Assembly (NCBI GenBank): GCA_004367505.1
Contig: SFCB01000003.1
Span: 1 to 33,769 of the forward strand
DNA from: Chloroflexi bacterium OHK40
Lineage (GTDB): Bacteria > Chloroflexota > Chloroflexia > Chloroflexales > Chloroflexaceae
Length of the DNA stretch: 33,769 nucleotides
Direction: 5' to 3'
The notes under the pieces were generated by a model. That model made no database searches. It saw nothing but the letters and a program-made list of their open reading frames with translations, and was not told the DNA's origin. Positions 23,392 to 32,509 of the stretch are shown here, piece by piece. Position numbers and translations under genes: made by a program. Numbering within the stretch: the stretch's first letter is position 1; every line of letters begins with the position of its first letter.

Positions 23392-24957
23392 CTAGGGCTG
23401 GAACACATACCCCTGCATCGTCACCCGGTAAGTCACCTGGCCTGCGGCGCGGCTTGACTCGACGGGGCTCCCGATATAGGCCGGCGGCCGGTTCATCGCT
23501 ACCTGGGTGCTGGGGCCATACTCGGCCCGGGCCCTGTCCGCAAAGGCGGCGAGGAACGCCTCGCGTATCGCGCTGGCGTCAGCACCCTCGGGCAGCGTCA
23601 CCTCCAGATCATAGGTGACGGCCGTGGAGGGCAGGGCGGGCGCGCTGGTGGGGGCTGGCGCAGCGTCGCCGGGCAGCAACTCAAGCAGCCTGGCAACATA
23701 GGGCTCGGCCCAGGCGGGACGCTCCAGGTAGATGAAGGCGCCCAGGCCCACGGCGGCAACCAGCGCGAGGGTGAAGACCGTGCGCACGAGCGCGCCAACA
23801 GCCGCTCGAAAACCACCTCGTCTGGCTGGCCGCACCCTGGGGGGAGCCGGCCGCGCAGGGCGCTGAGGCGTGGCGGGGGCCTGGGCCGGCGCGGCGGGTA
23901 TGGGCGCGGCGGGGGTCTGAGCCGGCGCGGTAACCACCGGCGCCGGAGCCGTGGCCACCTGCGCCGCCGGCTGCTCGATCCGCCGGGTCGCGGGCGCCAC
24001 ACGCACCTGCGCCGGCTGTGCGGCGCGCCCGGGGATCAGCGCGTCACGCAGCTCAGCGATGCTCGCGAAGCGGTCATCGGCCTTGAACTGCACCGCCCGG
24101 GCCAGCGCATCGCTCGTGCGCTGCGAGATCGACGGTACCAGGCTGCGCGCTGGCGGAAACTCGAAGGGCTTCTCCTCCGTCGGATCACGGCCCGTAAGCA
24201 AGTGGTGCAGCGTGGCCCCGAGGGCATACACATCGGACTGGGGCGTCGCGAGGCCCTGGTACTGTTCGGGCGGAGCGTAGCCCGGGGTCCCGATCTGGGT
24301 GCCGCGCTCGGTAGGCTTGAACAGCTTGGCGATCCCGAAGTCCACCACCTTCACTCCGCCATCGCGCTCGATCATCACGTTCGAGGGCTTCATATCGCGG
24401 TAGATCAGGTCGTTGGAGTGGAGGTGCTCCAGCACATCGCAGATCTGGTCCGCCCAGGCCAGCGCCCGTGCCTCATCCACCCGTCCTTCGCGCTCGATGA
24501 TCTGCTCGAGGTCCTCACCACGGACGAAATCCATCGTCAGGTAGTGGCGGCCTTCATCGGTGAAATGGCCGTACACGCGGGGGATCCGCGGGTGCTTCAA
24601 CCCCTGCAGCATCTCCGCCTCAGCGTTAAAGCGCTCGATGGCCTCAGCCAGTTCGCGCTTGTCGCTAAAGCGGTCGAGCATCATCTTGATCGCATAGATC
24701 TGGCCGGCATCGTCGATGCCCTCATAGACGGCGCCCTGGCCACCCTGCTTGACAACGCGCGTGATCCGGTAGTGCCGTCCGTCGCCGGTGGGCTCATTGT
24801 TGAGCACCACATCACGGCCGCAGTGCTGGCAGAACTTTGCGCGTGGCACATTGCTCCGCAGGCAGTGCGGGCAGAGTATCTGCTTCACCTCGGCCATAAC
24901 GCTCCAGGCAGGCGCGGCGACGACGGGCTGTCGCGCCGTACGGGCATGCTGAGCCAT
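23392..24957 (-). CDS. Zinc-ribbon Ser/Thr protein kinase with one TM segment
   Basis: A 521-residue Hanks-type kinase. A zinc ribbon (CPHC at 29-32, CQHC at 43-46) precedes the kinase domain (about 63-325): glycine loop KQGGQGAVYE, Lys91, catalytic loop YRDMKPSN with Asp188, DFG at 206-208, and GTPGYAPPEQ in the activation segment. A Pro/Ala-rich linker leads to a TM helix (about 395-415), and the last 80 residues (TYDLEVTLPEGADASAIREA onward) lie outside the cytoplasm. It presumably phosphorylates cytoplasmic proteins in response to an envelope signal. ATG 24957 has GGAGG seven bases upstream; Met21 is an alternative. It follows era and ends just before the tRNA promoter. Confidence 0.92.
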   Translation of the reverse strand: MAQHARTARQPVVAAPAWSVMAEVKQILCPHCLRSNVPRAKFCQHCGRDVVLNNEPTGDGRHYRITRVVKQGGQGAVYEGIDDAGQIYAIKMMLDRFSDKRELAEAIERFNAEAEMLQGLKHPRIPRVYGHFTDEGRHYLTMDFVRGEDLEQIIEREGRVDEARALAWADQICDVLEHLHSNDLIYRDMKPSNVMIERDGGVKVVDFGIAKLFKPTERGTQIGTPGYAPPEQYQGLATPQSDVYALGATLHHLLTGRDPTEEKPFEFPPARSLVPSISQRTSDALARAVQFKADDRFASIAELRDALIPGRAAQPAQVRVAPATRRIEQPAAQVATAPAPVVTAPAQTPAAPIPAAPAQAPATPQRPARPAPPRVRPARRGGFRAAVGALVRTVFTLALVAAVGLGAFIYLERPAWAEPYVARLLELLPGDAAPAPTSAPALPSTAVTYDLEVTLPEGADASAIREAFLAAFADRARAEYGPSTQVAMNRPPAYIGSPVESSRAAGQVTYRVTMQGYVFQP

Positions 24958-25062
24958 CAGGGCGCCTCCAGGGTAGCACAGCCGCCGTGTCCAGGCAACT
25001 CCTGAGCACTCGCTGCTGGTCGCTCACTGATACGCTCCCAGAAGCCTCTTTGTTGCGCGCCG

Positions 25063-26517
25063 CTACCGCCAGTCCTTTGCCCGGTAGCCGAGCCAGCCGA
25101 GCGAACTCGGGTCATCGCGCCAGTTCGGCCGCACTTTTACCCAGAGCTCCAGGAAGACCGGGCCGCCAAGCATGCGCTCGATCTCGAACCGGGCGGCGCT
25201 CCCGATCTTCTTCAGCATCGCGCCACCGGCGCCGATCAGGATCGCCTTCTGGCCCTCGCGCTCCACATTGATCGTCATGCGGATGTAGGTCGCCTGCTCG
25301 CGCTGCTCCCACTCCTCCACCTCCACGGCCACCGCGTGGGGTACCTCGTGCTGGGTATGCAGTAGTACCTTCTCGCGCACAAACTCGGCCGCCAGCTGCT
25401 GCTCGCTCTGGTCGGTCAACTGCTCCTCGGGGTAGAGTGCCGGACCCTCGGGCAGCCGCTCGATAATCGCCTCCAGCAGCGCGGCAAGCCCCAGGCCGCG
25501 CCGGGCCGAGATCGCCAGTTCCAGCTCCCAGGCGCCCAGGGCGCGGTACTCCTCCAGGTGGGTCTTCCCATCGCGTGGCCGGGCGTCCACCTTGTTGAGG
25601 ATGAGCAGCTTACGCCCCCGTGCCCGCTGCACCTGCGCGGCGATCTGCCGGTCCAGTTGGCTGGGCGGCTGGCTGATGTCGACCATAAAGCCGATGACGT
25701 CGGCGTTGGGCAGCGTCTTTTCCGCCAGGTCTACCATCAGGCGGCCCAGGGCGTGGTTCGGCTGGTGGATCCCTGGCGTGTCCACAAAGACGATCTGCGC
25801 GCCCGGGCGGCTGAGGATCCCCCGCAGCGGCACCCGCGTGGTCTGCGGTCGGGGTGAGACGATCGCTACCTTCTGGCCCAGCAGCGCGTTCAGCAACGTG
25901 CTCTTCCCCACATTTGGCTTACCAACCAGGGCCACAAAGCCGCTCCTGAGAACCTCGCTTGCCCCGGCCCGCTCATCGTGGGGAGGGGCGCCAGCTTCAC
26001 TGGTGCCGGGCGAGGGGGCGCTGTCCTGCTGCTCCGTCCCTGGCTCCTCATCCTTACCATCCCCCTGGCCCTCCATCGCAAACACCAGTGGCCCCTCCCC
26101 CTCCGCTGGCGCGTCGTCGAGCGCGACCATCAGCGGGGCGAGTCGCTCCAGGGCCTCCGGGGAGCGCAACTCGGCGGGCACGGCAAGCTCCACGCCTAGC
26201 ACCGTCTCATCGCCGTCGAGGTCGAGGATGGCCGTCTCCGTCAGTGGTACTACCCGGGCGGGCGGCTCATCGGCGATGCGGATAGTCAGGCGGCCCGTCT
26301 CCATATCGAGGCGCTCAAAGTCGCCGTCGAGGGCCAGTTCCAGTTGGGCGAGGGTCAGTTCATCATCCAGGTCAAGCCGCAGCCCGAAGATCCGGCCGGC
26401 GTCATCGAGCAGCAGCGCGGCCGGGTACTCCAGCGACTCTACCGCCTGTCCGGCCTCCAGCTCAGTGAAGTAGACGTAGATCGTGCCGGCCTCGGGGTCG
26501 TGTGAGAAGTTCAGCAT
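25063..26517 (-). CDS. era: GTPase Era with an N-terminal DUF2283-like extension
   Basis: A 484-residue protein. Residues about 192-484 are a standard-size Era: G1 GKPNVGKST, G3 DTPGIHQ, G4 NKVD, G5 SARRG, and a KH domain with IGAGGAMLKKIG. Era binds 16S rRNA and assists 30S assembly. Residues 1-190 are extra: two segments (about 1-60 and 75-125) resemble DUF2283 (TIYVYFTE and LLLDDAGRIFGLRL in the first; AILDLDGDETVLGVEL in the second), followed by an acidic, Pro/Glu-rich linker. The frame is continuous with no obvious internal start next to G1. The extension may bind another partner. Confidence 0.93.
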   Translation of the reverse strand: MLNFSHDPEAGTIYVYFTELEAGQAVESLEYPAALLLDDAGRIFGLRLDLDDELTLAQLELALDGDFERLDMETGRLTIRIADEPPARVVPLTETAILDLDGDETVLGVELAVPAELRSPEALERLAPLMVALDDAPAEGEGPLVFAMEGQGDGKDEEPGTEQQDSAPSPGTSEAGAPPHDERAGASEVLRSGFVALVGKPNVGKSTLLNALLGQKVAIVSPRPQTTRVPLRGILSRPGAQIVFVDTPGIHQPNHALGRLMVDLAEKTLPNADVIGFMVDISQPPSQLDRQIAAQVQRARGRKLLILNKVDARPRDGKTHLEEYRALGAWELELAISARRGLGLAALLEAIIERLPEGPALYPEEQLTDQSEQQLAAEFVREKVLLHTQHEVPHAVAVEVEEWEQREQATYIRMTINVEREGQKAILIGAGGAMLKKIGSAARFEIERMLGGPVFLELWVKVRPNWRDDPSSLGWLGYRAKDWR

Positions 26518-26628
26518 AGGGAGGGTCCATTGGTGCGCGGGCCGCAGCGCCGCTGAGGTGCGACGCCGTTCTGGGTGCTGGCCCGATTGGTTGATCGCCG
26601 GGGCCTCGCAGCCTGCGGCTGGTGACCA

Positions 26629-27798
26629 TCACGAGTGCCCTGGCGTACCGGCTGTTGGCGACGTCGAGGGAGCCAGGGCCGGCTCTGGCACAGGCTCACG
26701 GGGTGGTGGCGGGGGCGGCGGCGCGGCCTGGTCGGTCAGCTTGCGGTAGATAAAGCTGAGCAGGATGCGGATCACGGCGGCCACGGGGATCGAGATAAAG
26801 AGCCCGAAGGCGCCCAGCAGCGCACCGCCGGCGAGGATCGAGAAGATCACGACCGCAGGGTGGAGCCGTACCAGCGGGCCCATCACATTGGGAATGATGA
26901 AATGATCCTCGATCTGGCGCAGCACGAAGTAGATCACCCCGAGGAGCGCGGCGAGCCCCAGGTTCGAGAGCCCGAAGGGTACCTCCGGTTGGAACAGTGC
27001 GACGGCCATCGCGATCCCGGCCGCCGACCAGGGGCCAATGATCGGGATGATCTCCAGCGTGCCGGAGACGATCGCGATCACCAGCGCGTAGGGCACCCGC
27101 AGTATCGAGAGTGGGATGTAGAGCAGCACCGACATGATCACGATCAGCAGCAGCTGCCCGCGGATATAGGCGCTGAATACCCCATCGATCTGCCGGCCCA
27201 GGGCGCCGATCTCGGCGCGGTAGGGCGGCGGGATCAAGCTGGTTGCCCACTGCTTGAGTTGCCCGGCCTGCAAGAGCAGGTAGAACGTGATGATCAGGTA
27301 GACCAGCGCGAAGATCACCGTCTCCAGGGCCGAGAAAACCAGGCTCGGCACATTGCTGCCCGCCCGGCGGCCCAGGTCCGTCACGGCGCTGATCAACTGG
27401 GCCTCGAGCGGCGCCAGGTCAAAAACCACCCCGCCGAGCTCGATCTGCTCACGACCGCGGAAGAAGCTCTGGATGCTTCCGGCGATCGCGGGCGCCGTGG
27501 CCGCCAGGTCCCGCGCCTGCTGCGCGATTCGCGGCCAGAGGGCCGTGCCGAGCGCGTAGAGGATCAGAAAGGCGAGCACGTACAGCACCGCGATCCAGAG
27601 CGCCCGGCCCAGGCCGGTGCGCCGTTGCAGCCAGCCAACCAGCGGGTTGAAGAGATAGGCGGTGATAATCGCGGCGACGAAGGGAGCCAGCACGTGCTCC
27701 ACCGCCACCAGCAGCCAGATCGTCAGGGCGACCACCAGGGCCACGGCGATCAGCTTAAGTTGGGGCGAGAATCGGATCGGCGTCTGGTCGGCGGGCAT
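26629..27798 (-). CDS. AI-2E family transporter (PerM-like membrane protein)
   Basis: A 389-residue membrane protein of the AI-2E/PerM family with about eight TM helices, a soluble central part (about residues 85-150) and the family segment TLEIIPIIGPWSAAGIAMAV. The C-terminus (AAPPPPPPPREPVPEPALAP) is a cytoplasmic Pro-rich tail. Members export small molecules or ions; the substrate here is unknown. The start is taken as ATG 27798; TTG 27813 in the same frame is possible. It has its own probable promoter at 27858-27863. Confidence 0.88.
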   Translation of the reverse strand: MPADQTPIRFSPQLKLIAVALVVALTIWLLVAVEHVLAPFVAAIITAYLFNPLVGWLQRRTGLGRALWIAVLYVLAFLILYALGTALWPRIAQQARDLAATAPAIAGSIQSFFRGREQIELGGVVFDLAPLEAQLISAVTDLGRRAGSNVPSLVFSALETVIFALVYLIITFYLLLQAGQLKQWATSLIPPPYRAEIGALGRQIDGVFSAYIRGQLLLIVIMSVLLYIPLSILRVPYALVIAIVSGTLEIIPIIGPWSAAGIAMAVALFQPEVPFGLSNLGLAALLGVIYFVLRQIEDHFIIPNVMGPLVRLHPAVVIFSILAGGALLGAFGLFISIPVAAVIRILLSFIYRKLTDQAAPPPPPPPREPVPEPALAPSTSPTAGTPGHS

Positions 27799-27825
27799 AA
27801 CGTCATCCAGCAAACTGAGGCGACC

Positions 27826-27847
27826 GGGCCAGCGCCAGTGCTGGCCC
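27826..27847. repeat. Perfect 8-bp hairpin in the leader of the AI-2E gene
   Basis: GGGCCAGC and GCTGGCCC flank a six-base loop. The hairpin lies just downstream of the -10 element and upstream of the AI-2E start codon, so it would sit near the 5' end of that mRNA. It may stabilise the message or terminate read-through from minE; no T-run follows. Confidence 0.5.
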
Positions 27848-27857
27848 GCATCGCCCC

Positions 27858-27863
27858 ATTATA
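27858..27863 (-). promoter_or_regulatory. -10 element TATAAT upstream of the AI-2E gene
   Basis: A perfect TATAAT on the minus strand in the 120-base gap after minE. No good -35 element is found at normal spacing. Confidence 0.45.
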
Positions 27864-27933
27864 CCCTGGCCGACACAAGCCGGCATGCCGCAGCCACGTG
27901 GGGCCGCCCCGGAGCGGCAACCCGGCGCGCCAG

Positions 27934-28191
27934 CTACTCCCCGCCGCGCTTGAGCGGGATGTCGGCCTTGAGATAATCGGTGGCCTCACCGCGCAGCAGC
28001 GTCACCTCTATCTGCTCGGGATCCACGGCGGGCAGGTAGCGCGAGAGCACCTCGGCCATCTCGAGCTTCATCTGCTCCAGCATCTCCGGGGTGAGCTTGT
28101 AGCGGTCATCCACCAGCACCATCATCAGGCGCTGCTTGGCCACCTGGGCGCTCCGCTCACGGCGGCCGAAGAGATTGTCAAAGAAGCCCAC
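27934..28191 (-). CDS. minE: Cell division topological specificity factor MinE
   Basis: An 85-residue protein of normal MinE size. The N-terminal amphipathic part (GFFDNLFG) is the membrane and MinD-contact region, and QVAKQRLMMVLVDDR matches the conserved MinD-stimulating helix. MinE stimulates MinD ATPase and drives pole-to-pole oscillation that places the septum at mid-cell. It starts at GTG 28191 with AAGGA seven bases upstream, 45 bases after minD. Confidence 0.95.
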   Translation of the reverse strand: MGFFDNLFGRRERSAQVAKQRLMMVLVDDRYKLTPEMLEQMKLEMAEVLSRYLPAVDPEQIEVTLLRGEATDYLKADIPLKRGGE

Positions 28192-28236
28192 GGCGGGTCC
28201 TTTCCATAGTCGGGGCCTCGGGCTCGCGGTATGCGC

Positions 28237-29037
28237 TCAGGAGCGGCGGCGCCCGAACATCCCGAAGAGCCGCTCCAGCATGCCCTGGCCATCCTGGAGG
28301 GCCGGAAAGGGCACCTCCTCGCCGTTGAGGCGCCGGGCGATATGCACGAAGGCCCGGCCCGCCTGCGACTGCGGATCGTACACCGCCGCCTCGCCGCGGT
28401 TCGTCGCCGTGACGATTGTCTCGTCATCAGGCACGATCCCGATCAGCGTAATCGCGAGCAAGTCGAGCACATCGTCAACAGAGAGCATCTCGCCACGGCT
28501 CACCAGGCGGGGCTTGAGCCGGTTGACGATCAGGCTGGGGGGCCCCTTCTCGGCCGCTTCCACCAGGCCCACGATCCGGTCGGCGTCGCGCACCGCGGAG
28601 ACCTCAGGCGTGGTCACGATGATCACCTGGTCGGCGCCGGCGATGGCATTGCGGAACCCTCCCTCGATCCCGGCCGGGCTATCGACGAGCACATAGTCAA
28701 ATTCGGCGCGCAACTGGTTCGTCAACTCGGTCATCTGCTCAGGGCTCACCGCGTCCTTGTCGCGGGTCTGAGCGGCGGGCAGCAGGCAGAGTTCGGGCAG
28801 GCGCTTATCCTTGATCAGCGCCTGGCGCAGGCGAGCCCGGCCCTCCACCACGTCGACCAGATCGTAGACGATGCGGTTCTCAAGGCCCATCACCACGTCG
28901 AGGTTGCGCAGGCCGATGTCGGCATCGACGACAGCGACGCGCCCGCCCTGCATGGCGAGAGCGGTGCCGAGGTTGGCGGTCGTGGTCGTCTTCCCCACGC
29001 CGCCCTTGCCGGAGGTGATGGTGATTACACGCCCCAT
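28237..29037 (-). CDS. minD: Septum site-determining ATPase MinD
   Basis: A 266-residue P-loop ATPase with the deviant Walker A motif GKGGVGKTTTTANLG, the VVDADIGLRNLD switch and a C-terminal amphipathic end (MLERLFGMFGRRRS) that targets the membrane. It recruits MinC. Start ATG 29037 has GGAG seven bases upstream; an in-frame ATG at 29136 would add 33 unrelated residues and overlap minC. Confidence 0.96.
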   Translation of the reverse strand: MGRVITITSGKGGVGKTTTTANLGTALAMQGGRVAVVDADIGLRNLDVVMGLENRIVYDLVDVVEGRARLRQALIKDKRLPELCLLPAAQTRDKDAVSPEQMTELTNQLRAEFDYVLVDSPAGIEGGFRNAIAGADQVIIVTTPEVSAVRDADRIVGLVEAAEKGPPSLIVNRLKPRLVSRGEMLSVDDVLDLLAITLIGIVPDDETIVTATNRGEAAVYDPQSQAGRAFVHIARRLNGEEVPFPALQDGQGMLERLFGMFGRRRS

Positions 29038-29092
29038 TGCTGCTCCGTTAGGGGCGCGGCGCGCCGCGCCCGCACCAGGTGGTAGCCGTGCT

Positions 29093-29770
29093 TCAGCGCT
29101 TGAAGGACTCCCACGGCTCCACGACGATCTGGCCATCCTCGATCCGCGCCACCTCGGGGGTGTGCGGGCCGCCCCTGGGTGTGGTGGCGATCTGATCCGC
29201 GATGCGCAGCTGGGTGGGCCGCAGCTCCAGCGCGCACACTAGCGCCTCGGCATTGCCGAGGGCGCCGGCGTGAACGAGCCCCCGCAGCCGCCCCCACACG
29301 ACCACGCTCCCGCCGGCAATCAGCTCACCGCCCGGGTTCACATCGCCGATGAGCGTCAGGTGGCCGCTGTGGCGCAGCACCTGCCCGGAGCGCACCGTCC
29401 GCGCTACGAGCAGTGCATCGCCCTCATGGGCTGGCGGCTCGCGGCTCTCACGGGCGGGCTCGGGGTAACGCGGCAGGGGCCGCGCCGTGAGCCCCGCAGC
29501 CCGCGCGGCGCTGCGGCTCTCGCGGGCACTGGCGCTCAGCGCCTCCGCCTCCACGCCGTGCTTCTGCATCAGGGTAAGCATCTCAGCCAGTTGCTCTTCG
29601 CTCATCGCCCGCTCGCCGACCTCCAGCGTCAGCCGCGCGCCGCTAAAGAAGCCGCGGTTCCGGGTGAGCTGCTCCTGGAGTTGGGCGATCAACCTGTCCC
29701 AGTCGGCTGTGTCGTCCAGCCGCATCCGCAGGCCGTCGCGCCCGCCTTTGATGCTGATCAGGTCGCTCAT
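29093..29770 (-). CDS. minC: Septum site-determining protein MinC
   Basis: A 225-residue FtsZ-assembly inhibitor. The N-terminal domain spans about 1-100. The C-terminal beta-helix (about 118-225) has RSGQVLRHSGHLTLIGDVNPG, GELIAGGSVVVWGRLRGLVHAG and ALVCALELRPTQLRIAD, the conserved MinC_C pattern that binds MinD. A short Arg/Glu/Pro-rich linker joins them. It is the first gene of minC-minD-minE and has its own extended -10 promoter 39 bases upstream of its start. Confidence 0.95.
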   Translation of the reverse strand: MSDLISIKGGRDGLRMRLDDTADWDRLIAQLQEQLTRNRGFFSGARLTLEVGERAMSEEQLAEMLTLMQKHGVEAEALSASARESRSAARAAGLTARPLPRYPEPARESREPPAHEGDALLVARTVRSGQVLRHSGHLTLIGDVNPGGELIAGGSVVVWGRLRGLVHAGALGNAEALVCALELRPTQLRIADQIATTPRGGPHTPEVARIEDGQIVVEPWESFKR

Positions 29771-29808
29771 GAACCCCTGTGTCTGGTTTGAACGCGGGAT
29801 GTTCGCGA

Positions 29809-29817
29809 ATTATAGCA
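29809..29817 (-). promoter_or_regulatory. Extended -10 promoter TGCTATAAT before minC
   Basis: On the minus strand TGC followed by a perfect TATAAT gives an extended -10 promoter with a leader of about 30 bases. The -35 region is poor, as is usual for this class. It lies in the 227-base gap between mrdA and minC, so the min genes can be transcribed apart from the mre genes. Confidence 0.6.
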
Positions 29818-29997
29818 CACGCATGTCTCGTGCGGCAGACACAGGCTGCCCCGGCCGCGCATCCGCCAGCGGGTCCGCTCTCATACGCCCGTGGGCCGCT
29901 CCCACCGGGGTCGTGCCCGCTACCCGGTGTGCGCGAAGATCGTTACGTCACATCCTTCGCCTGGCTGGTCCGGCGCATCACCCGTTGCCCGTCCGCG

Positions 29998-32343
29998 TTA
30001 CGGCTGGCCGACCACCGGCGGGGCCGGCTCAGGGTCGGCCGGCATGGCCGGGCAGGTGCGGGGCGCCTCGGCCGGAGGAGCCACCTTGAAGTGGGCCTGC
30101 ATGATCTGCGTCACCGCTGGCACGGCCATCGTCGAAGAGCCATCGCCAAGGTCGCCCACGCCCTCGATCAGCACTGCCACCACGATCTCGGGGTTCTCGT
30201 AGGGCGCAAAACCGACGAACCAGGCGTGGCTCTGGCGCACCAGGCGGCCCTGCGGATTGGTGAGCAGCGGGCCGAACTCCGCTGTGCCGGTCTTCCCGGC
30301 GATGCGCAGGCCCGAACACTCCTCGCGCGCCGCGACGTTCAGGCCGTTCGTGACCGAGTCGCGCATGCCCTGGCGGATCGCCTGCATGTAGGCTGGTTCC
30401 ACCGGGGCCTGGCCCAGGAGCTCAGGGGCTACCGCGCGCACCAGGGTGCCACTCCCGTCCACAATCGCCTGGACGACGTGGGGCCGGTAGATCCGCCCGT
30501 CCGTCGCCACACCGCCCGTCGCCACCGCCAGCTGGAGCGGCGTGACCAGCATATCGCCCTGGCCGATCGCGGTATTGTAGGTGTCGCCGGTGGTCCACAC
30601 TTCGCGCTTGGTCTGGGCCTTCCAGGCCTGTGTCGGCACCAGCCCTGGTGCCTCGCCAGCAAGGTCAACGCCGGTGGGCCGGCCAAGATGGAACCACTCC
30701 AGCCCCTCCACCAGGCCGTCGATATCCAGCCCTCGCACCCGCAGCGCTCGCTCGTCCAGGTTGGTTGCCTGGTCGTTGCCGCCGGCAACCGAGGCGAAGA
30801 AGACGTTCGACGAGAGGCGCAGGGCGTCCACTACCGTTAGCTCACCGTTGTCACGGTTGCGCACCGAGTTGGGCAACTCGAAGGGGGCGCCGTTGCGCTC
30901 GATCAGCTGTAGGAAGCCAGGGTCGCGCAGCCTGGTCTCCACGCCGATTACGCCCTGCTGCAAGGCAGCGGCGCCAACGAACTGCTTGAGGGTGGAGCCG
31001 GGGGGGTACTGGCCGGCAATCGCCCGGTTCGTCAGTGGGGCGAGCCGCAGCAACTCCGCGAGGGCTGCCGGATCGCCGGGGGCGAGCAGGGCCTGCAACT
31101 CGGCCGAGCGGGTTGGGTCAACCCAGACATTATTGTCATAGGCGGGAAGGGAGACCATCGCGAGTACGCGGCCATCGCGGGGATCGATCGCCACGGCAGC
31201 GCCGGCAACGATCGGGTCATAGTTGCGCTTGTAGTCCTCGGTGGCGGCCAGGCGGCGCCGCTCGCCCTCGGCGATCCAGCGGCGCAGGATACGCTCAACC
31301 TCAGCCTGGAAGGCGGTGTCGATCGTCAGCACCAGGTTGTGGCCGTTCTCTACGGGGCGGATGCGTTCTGGCGCGCTCACCGGGCGCTGGAGCGCGTCCA
31401 CCAGCAGCGTCTCGATGCCCATGCGGCCGCGCAGCTCGGCCTCGTAAGCCGCCTCCAGCCCGTCCTTGCCGATCCGGTCGTCCACCTGGTAGGGCGGCAG
31501 GCCGATGCTGGCCGGGTCGATCTGTTTAGGAATGAGGCCGCAGCTACCGGCGTGGCCGATCACGTCGGCCAGGCTGGTGAGCCAGGAGCTAGCCGGGTTC
31601 TCGGCCACCAGTTCGCACTCCGAGATGCGCCCGACGTAGCCGAGCAGGTGCGAGAGCGAGGGGATGGCCGCGCTCTGGGGGTAGCGGCGGCGGAAGCCCT
31701 CCACAACCTGTACGCCCGGCAGGTAGGTGCTATTCTCGCTGATCGCCAGGGCGAGGCTCTGGCTGATATCCTCCTTCACCACCACACTCTGGTACCCGCG
31801 CACGATCTCGCGGTCAATCAGCGCTTCGATCGGGCTCTGGAGGGTCAGTACATCGCTGTGGGTTCTGGTAAGCTGGAGCGCCCGCAGCGTCGCGGCAGGT
31901 GGCACCGTAACGCTGATCGCGGGGCTGGCCGTGATCTGGGCGGGGGCGCCGAGGTTGCGCAGGGCGGTGCGCAGGGCCGGGCGCTCCTGGAGCGCGGCGG
32001 TGGGGGAGATCGTTAGCGTGCTGGTGAGGCCGACCACCTGGCCGATGCGGGCCAGCACCTCGGCGCGGCGCCAGGGCTCGCCGCTGCGGCTGGGCAGGCG
32101 GCCGGGCACAACGGCCAGGTTGTAGATCGGCACGCTCTCGGCGAGCAGCGTCCAGCCGTCGGCGGCGTAGATCTCGCCACGACGCGGCGGCACGGTGATC
32201 GAGCGCCGGGTTGTCACATCAATGTCGTTGCCGAAGCGCCGGCTATCGCTGTCCACGAGCTGCAGCTGGTAGAGCCGGCCCACCAGGACGGCGACGACGA
32301 TCAGCAGCAGGGCGCGCAGGGCAATCAGGCGTGGCATAGGCAT
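29998..32343 (-). CDS. mrdA: Penicillin-binding protein 2 (elongation transpeptidase)
   Basis: A 781-residue class B PBP. An N-terminal TM (about 5-22) is followed by a dimerisation domain that starts RRSITVPPRRGEIYAADGW. The transpeptidase domain has the nucleophile Ser450 in GSTLK (Lys453), then the SSN triad (LRLSSNVFF) and Lys684 in GKTGTAEF, the three active-site motifs. It crosslinks peptidoglycan during elongation with MreC and MreD. It is longer than typical PBP2 (about 600-700); the extra lies mainly between the N-terminal motif and the transpeptidase part. The 166-base gap to mreD contains adjacent palindromes (32414-32436). Confidence 0.95.
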   Translation of the reverse strand: MPMPRLIALRALLLIVVAVLVGRLYQLQLVDSDSRRFGNDIDVTTRRSITVPPRRGEIYAADGWTLLAESVPIYNLAVVPGRLPSRSGEPWRRAEVLARIGQVVGLTSTLTISPTAALQERPALRTALRNLGAPAQITASPAISVTVPPAATLRALQLTRTHSDVLTLQSPIEALIDREIVRGYQSVVVKEDISQSLALAISENSTYLPGVQVVEGFRRRYPQSAAIPSLSHLLGYVGRISECELVAENPASSWLTSLADVIGHAGSCGLIPKQIDPASIGLPPYQVDDRIGKDGLEAAYEAELRGRMGIETLLVDALQRPVSAPERIRPVENGHNLVLTIDTAFQAEVERILRRWIAEGERRRLAATEDYKRNYDPIVAGAAVAIDPRDGRVLAMVSLPAYDNNVWVDPTRSAELQALLAPGDPAALAELLRLAPLTNRAIAGQYPPGSTLKQFVGAAALQQGVIGVETRLRDPGFLQLIERNGAPFELPNSVRNRDNGELTVVDALRLSSNVFFASVAGGNDQATNLDERALRVRGLDIDGLVEGLEWFHLGRPTGVDLAGEAPGLVPTQAWKAQTKREVWTTGDTYNTAIGQGDMLVTPLQLAVATGGVATDGRIYRPHVVQAIVDGSGTLVRAVAPELLGQAPVEPAYMQAIRQGMRDSVTNGLNVAAREECSGLRIAGKTGTAEFGPLLTNPQGRLVRQSHAWFVGFAPYENPEIVVAVLIEGVGDLGDGSSTMAVPAVTQIMQAHFKVAPPAEAPRTCPAMPADPEPAPPVVGQP

Positions 32344-32413
32344 CTTGGTAGGCCGGCGCGTTCACGCGGTGTGAGAACGGTTCGGGTGCTGTTGGGGCGC
32401 CACGACCGTGGCG

Positions 32414-32436
32414 CGTTCCTCGGAACGGCTGAGCCG
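32414..32436. repeat. Two adjacent palindromes between mreD and mrdA
   Basis: CGTTCC-TC-GGAACG (32414-32427) overlaps CGGCT-G-AGCCG (32426-32436). They may be a protein-binding site or RNA structure in the mreD-mrdA gap. No promoter is recognised next to them. Confidence 0.35.
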
Positions 32437-32509
32437 TCTGCCGAGGGCTGAACCATGGCGGAAGGCCATCGGCTTGCGCTGCGCCGGTTCCTGGTACTGG
32501 GCTCGTGCG

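Noticed and set aside
26635-28209. Long plus-strand frame opposite the AI-2E gene and minE
   Set aside because: Gln/His/Asp/Arg-rich antisense frame, typical of reversed membrane-protein codons.
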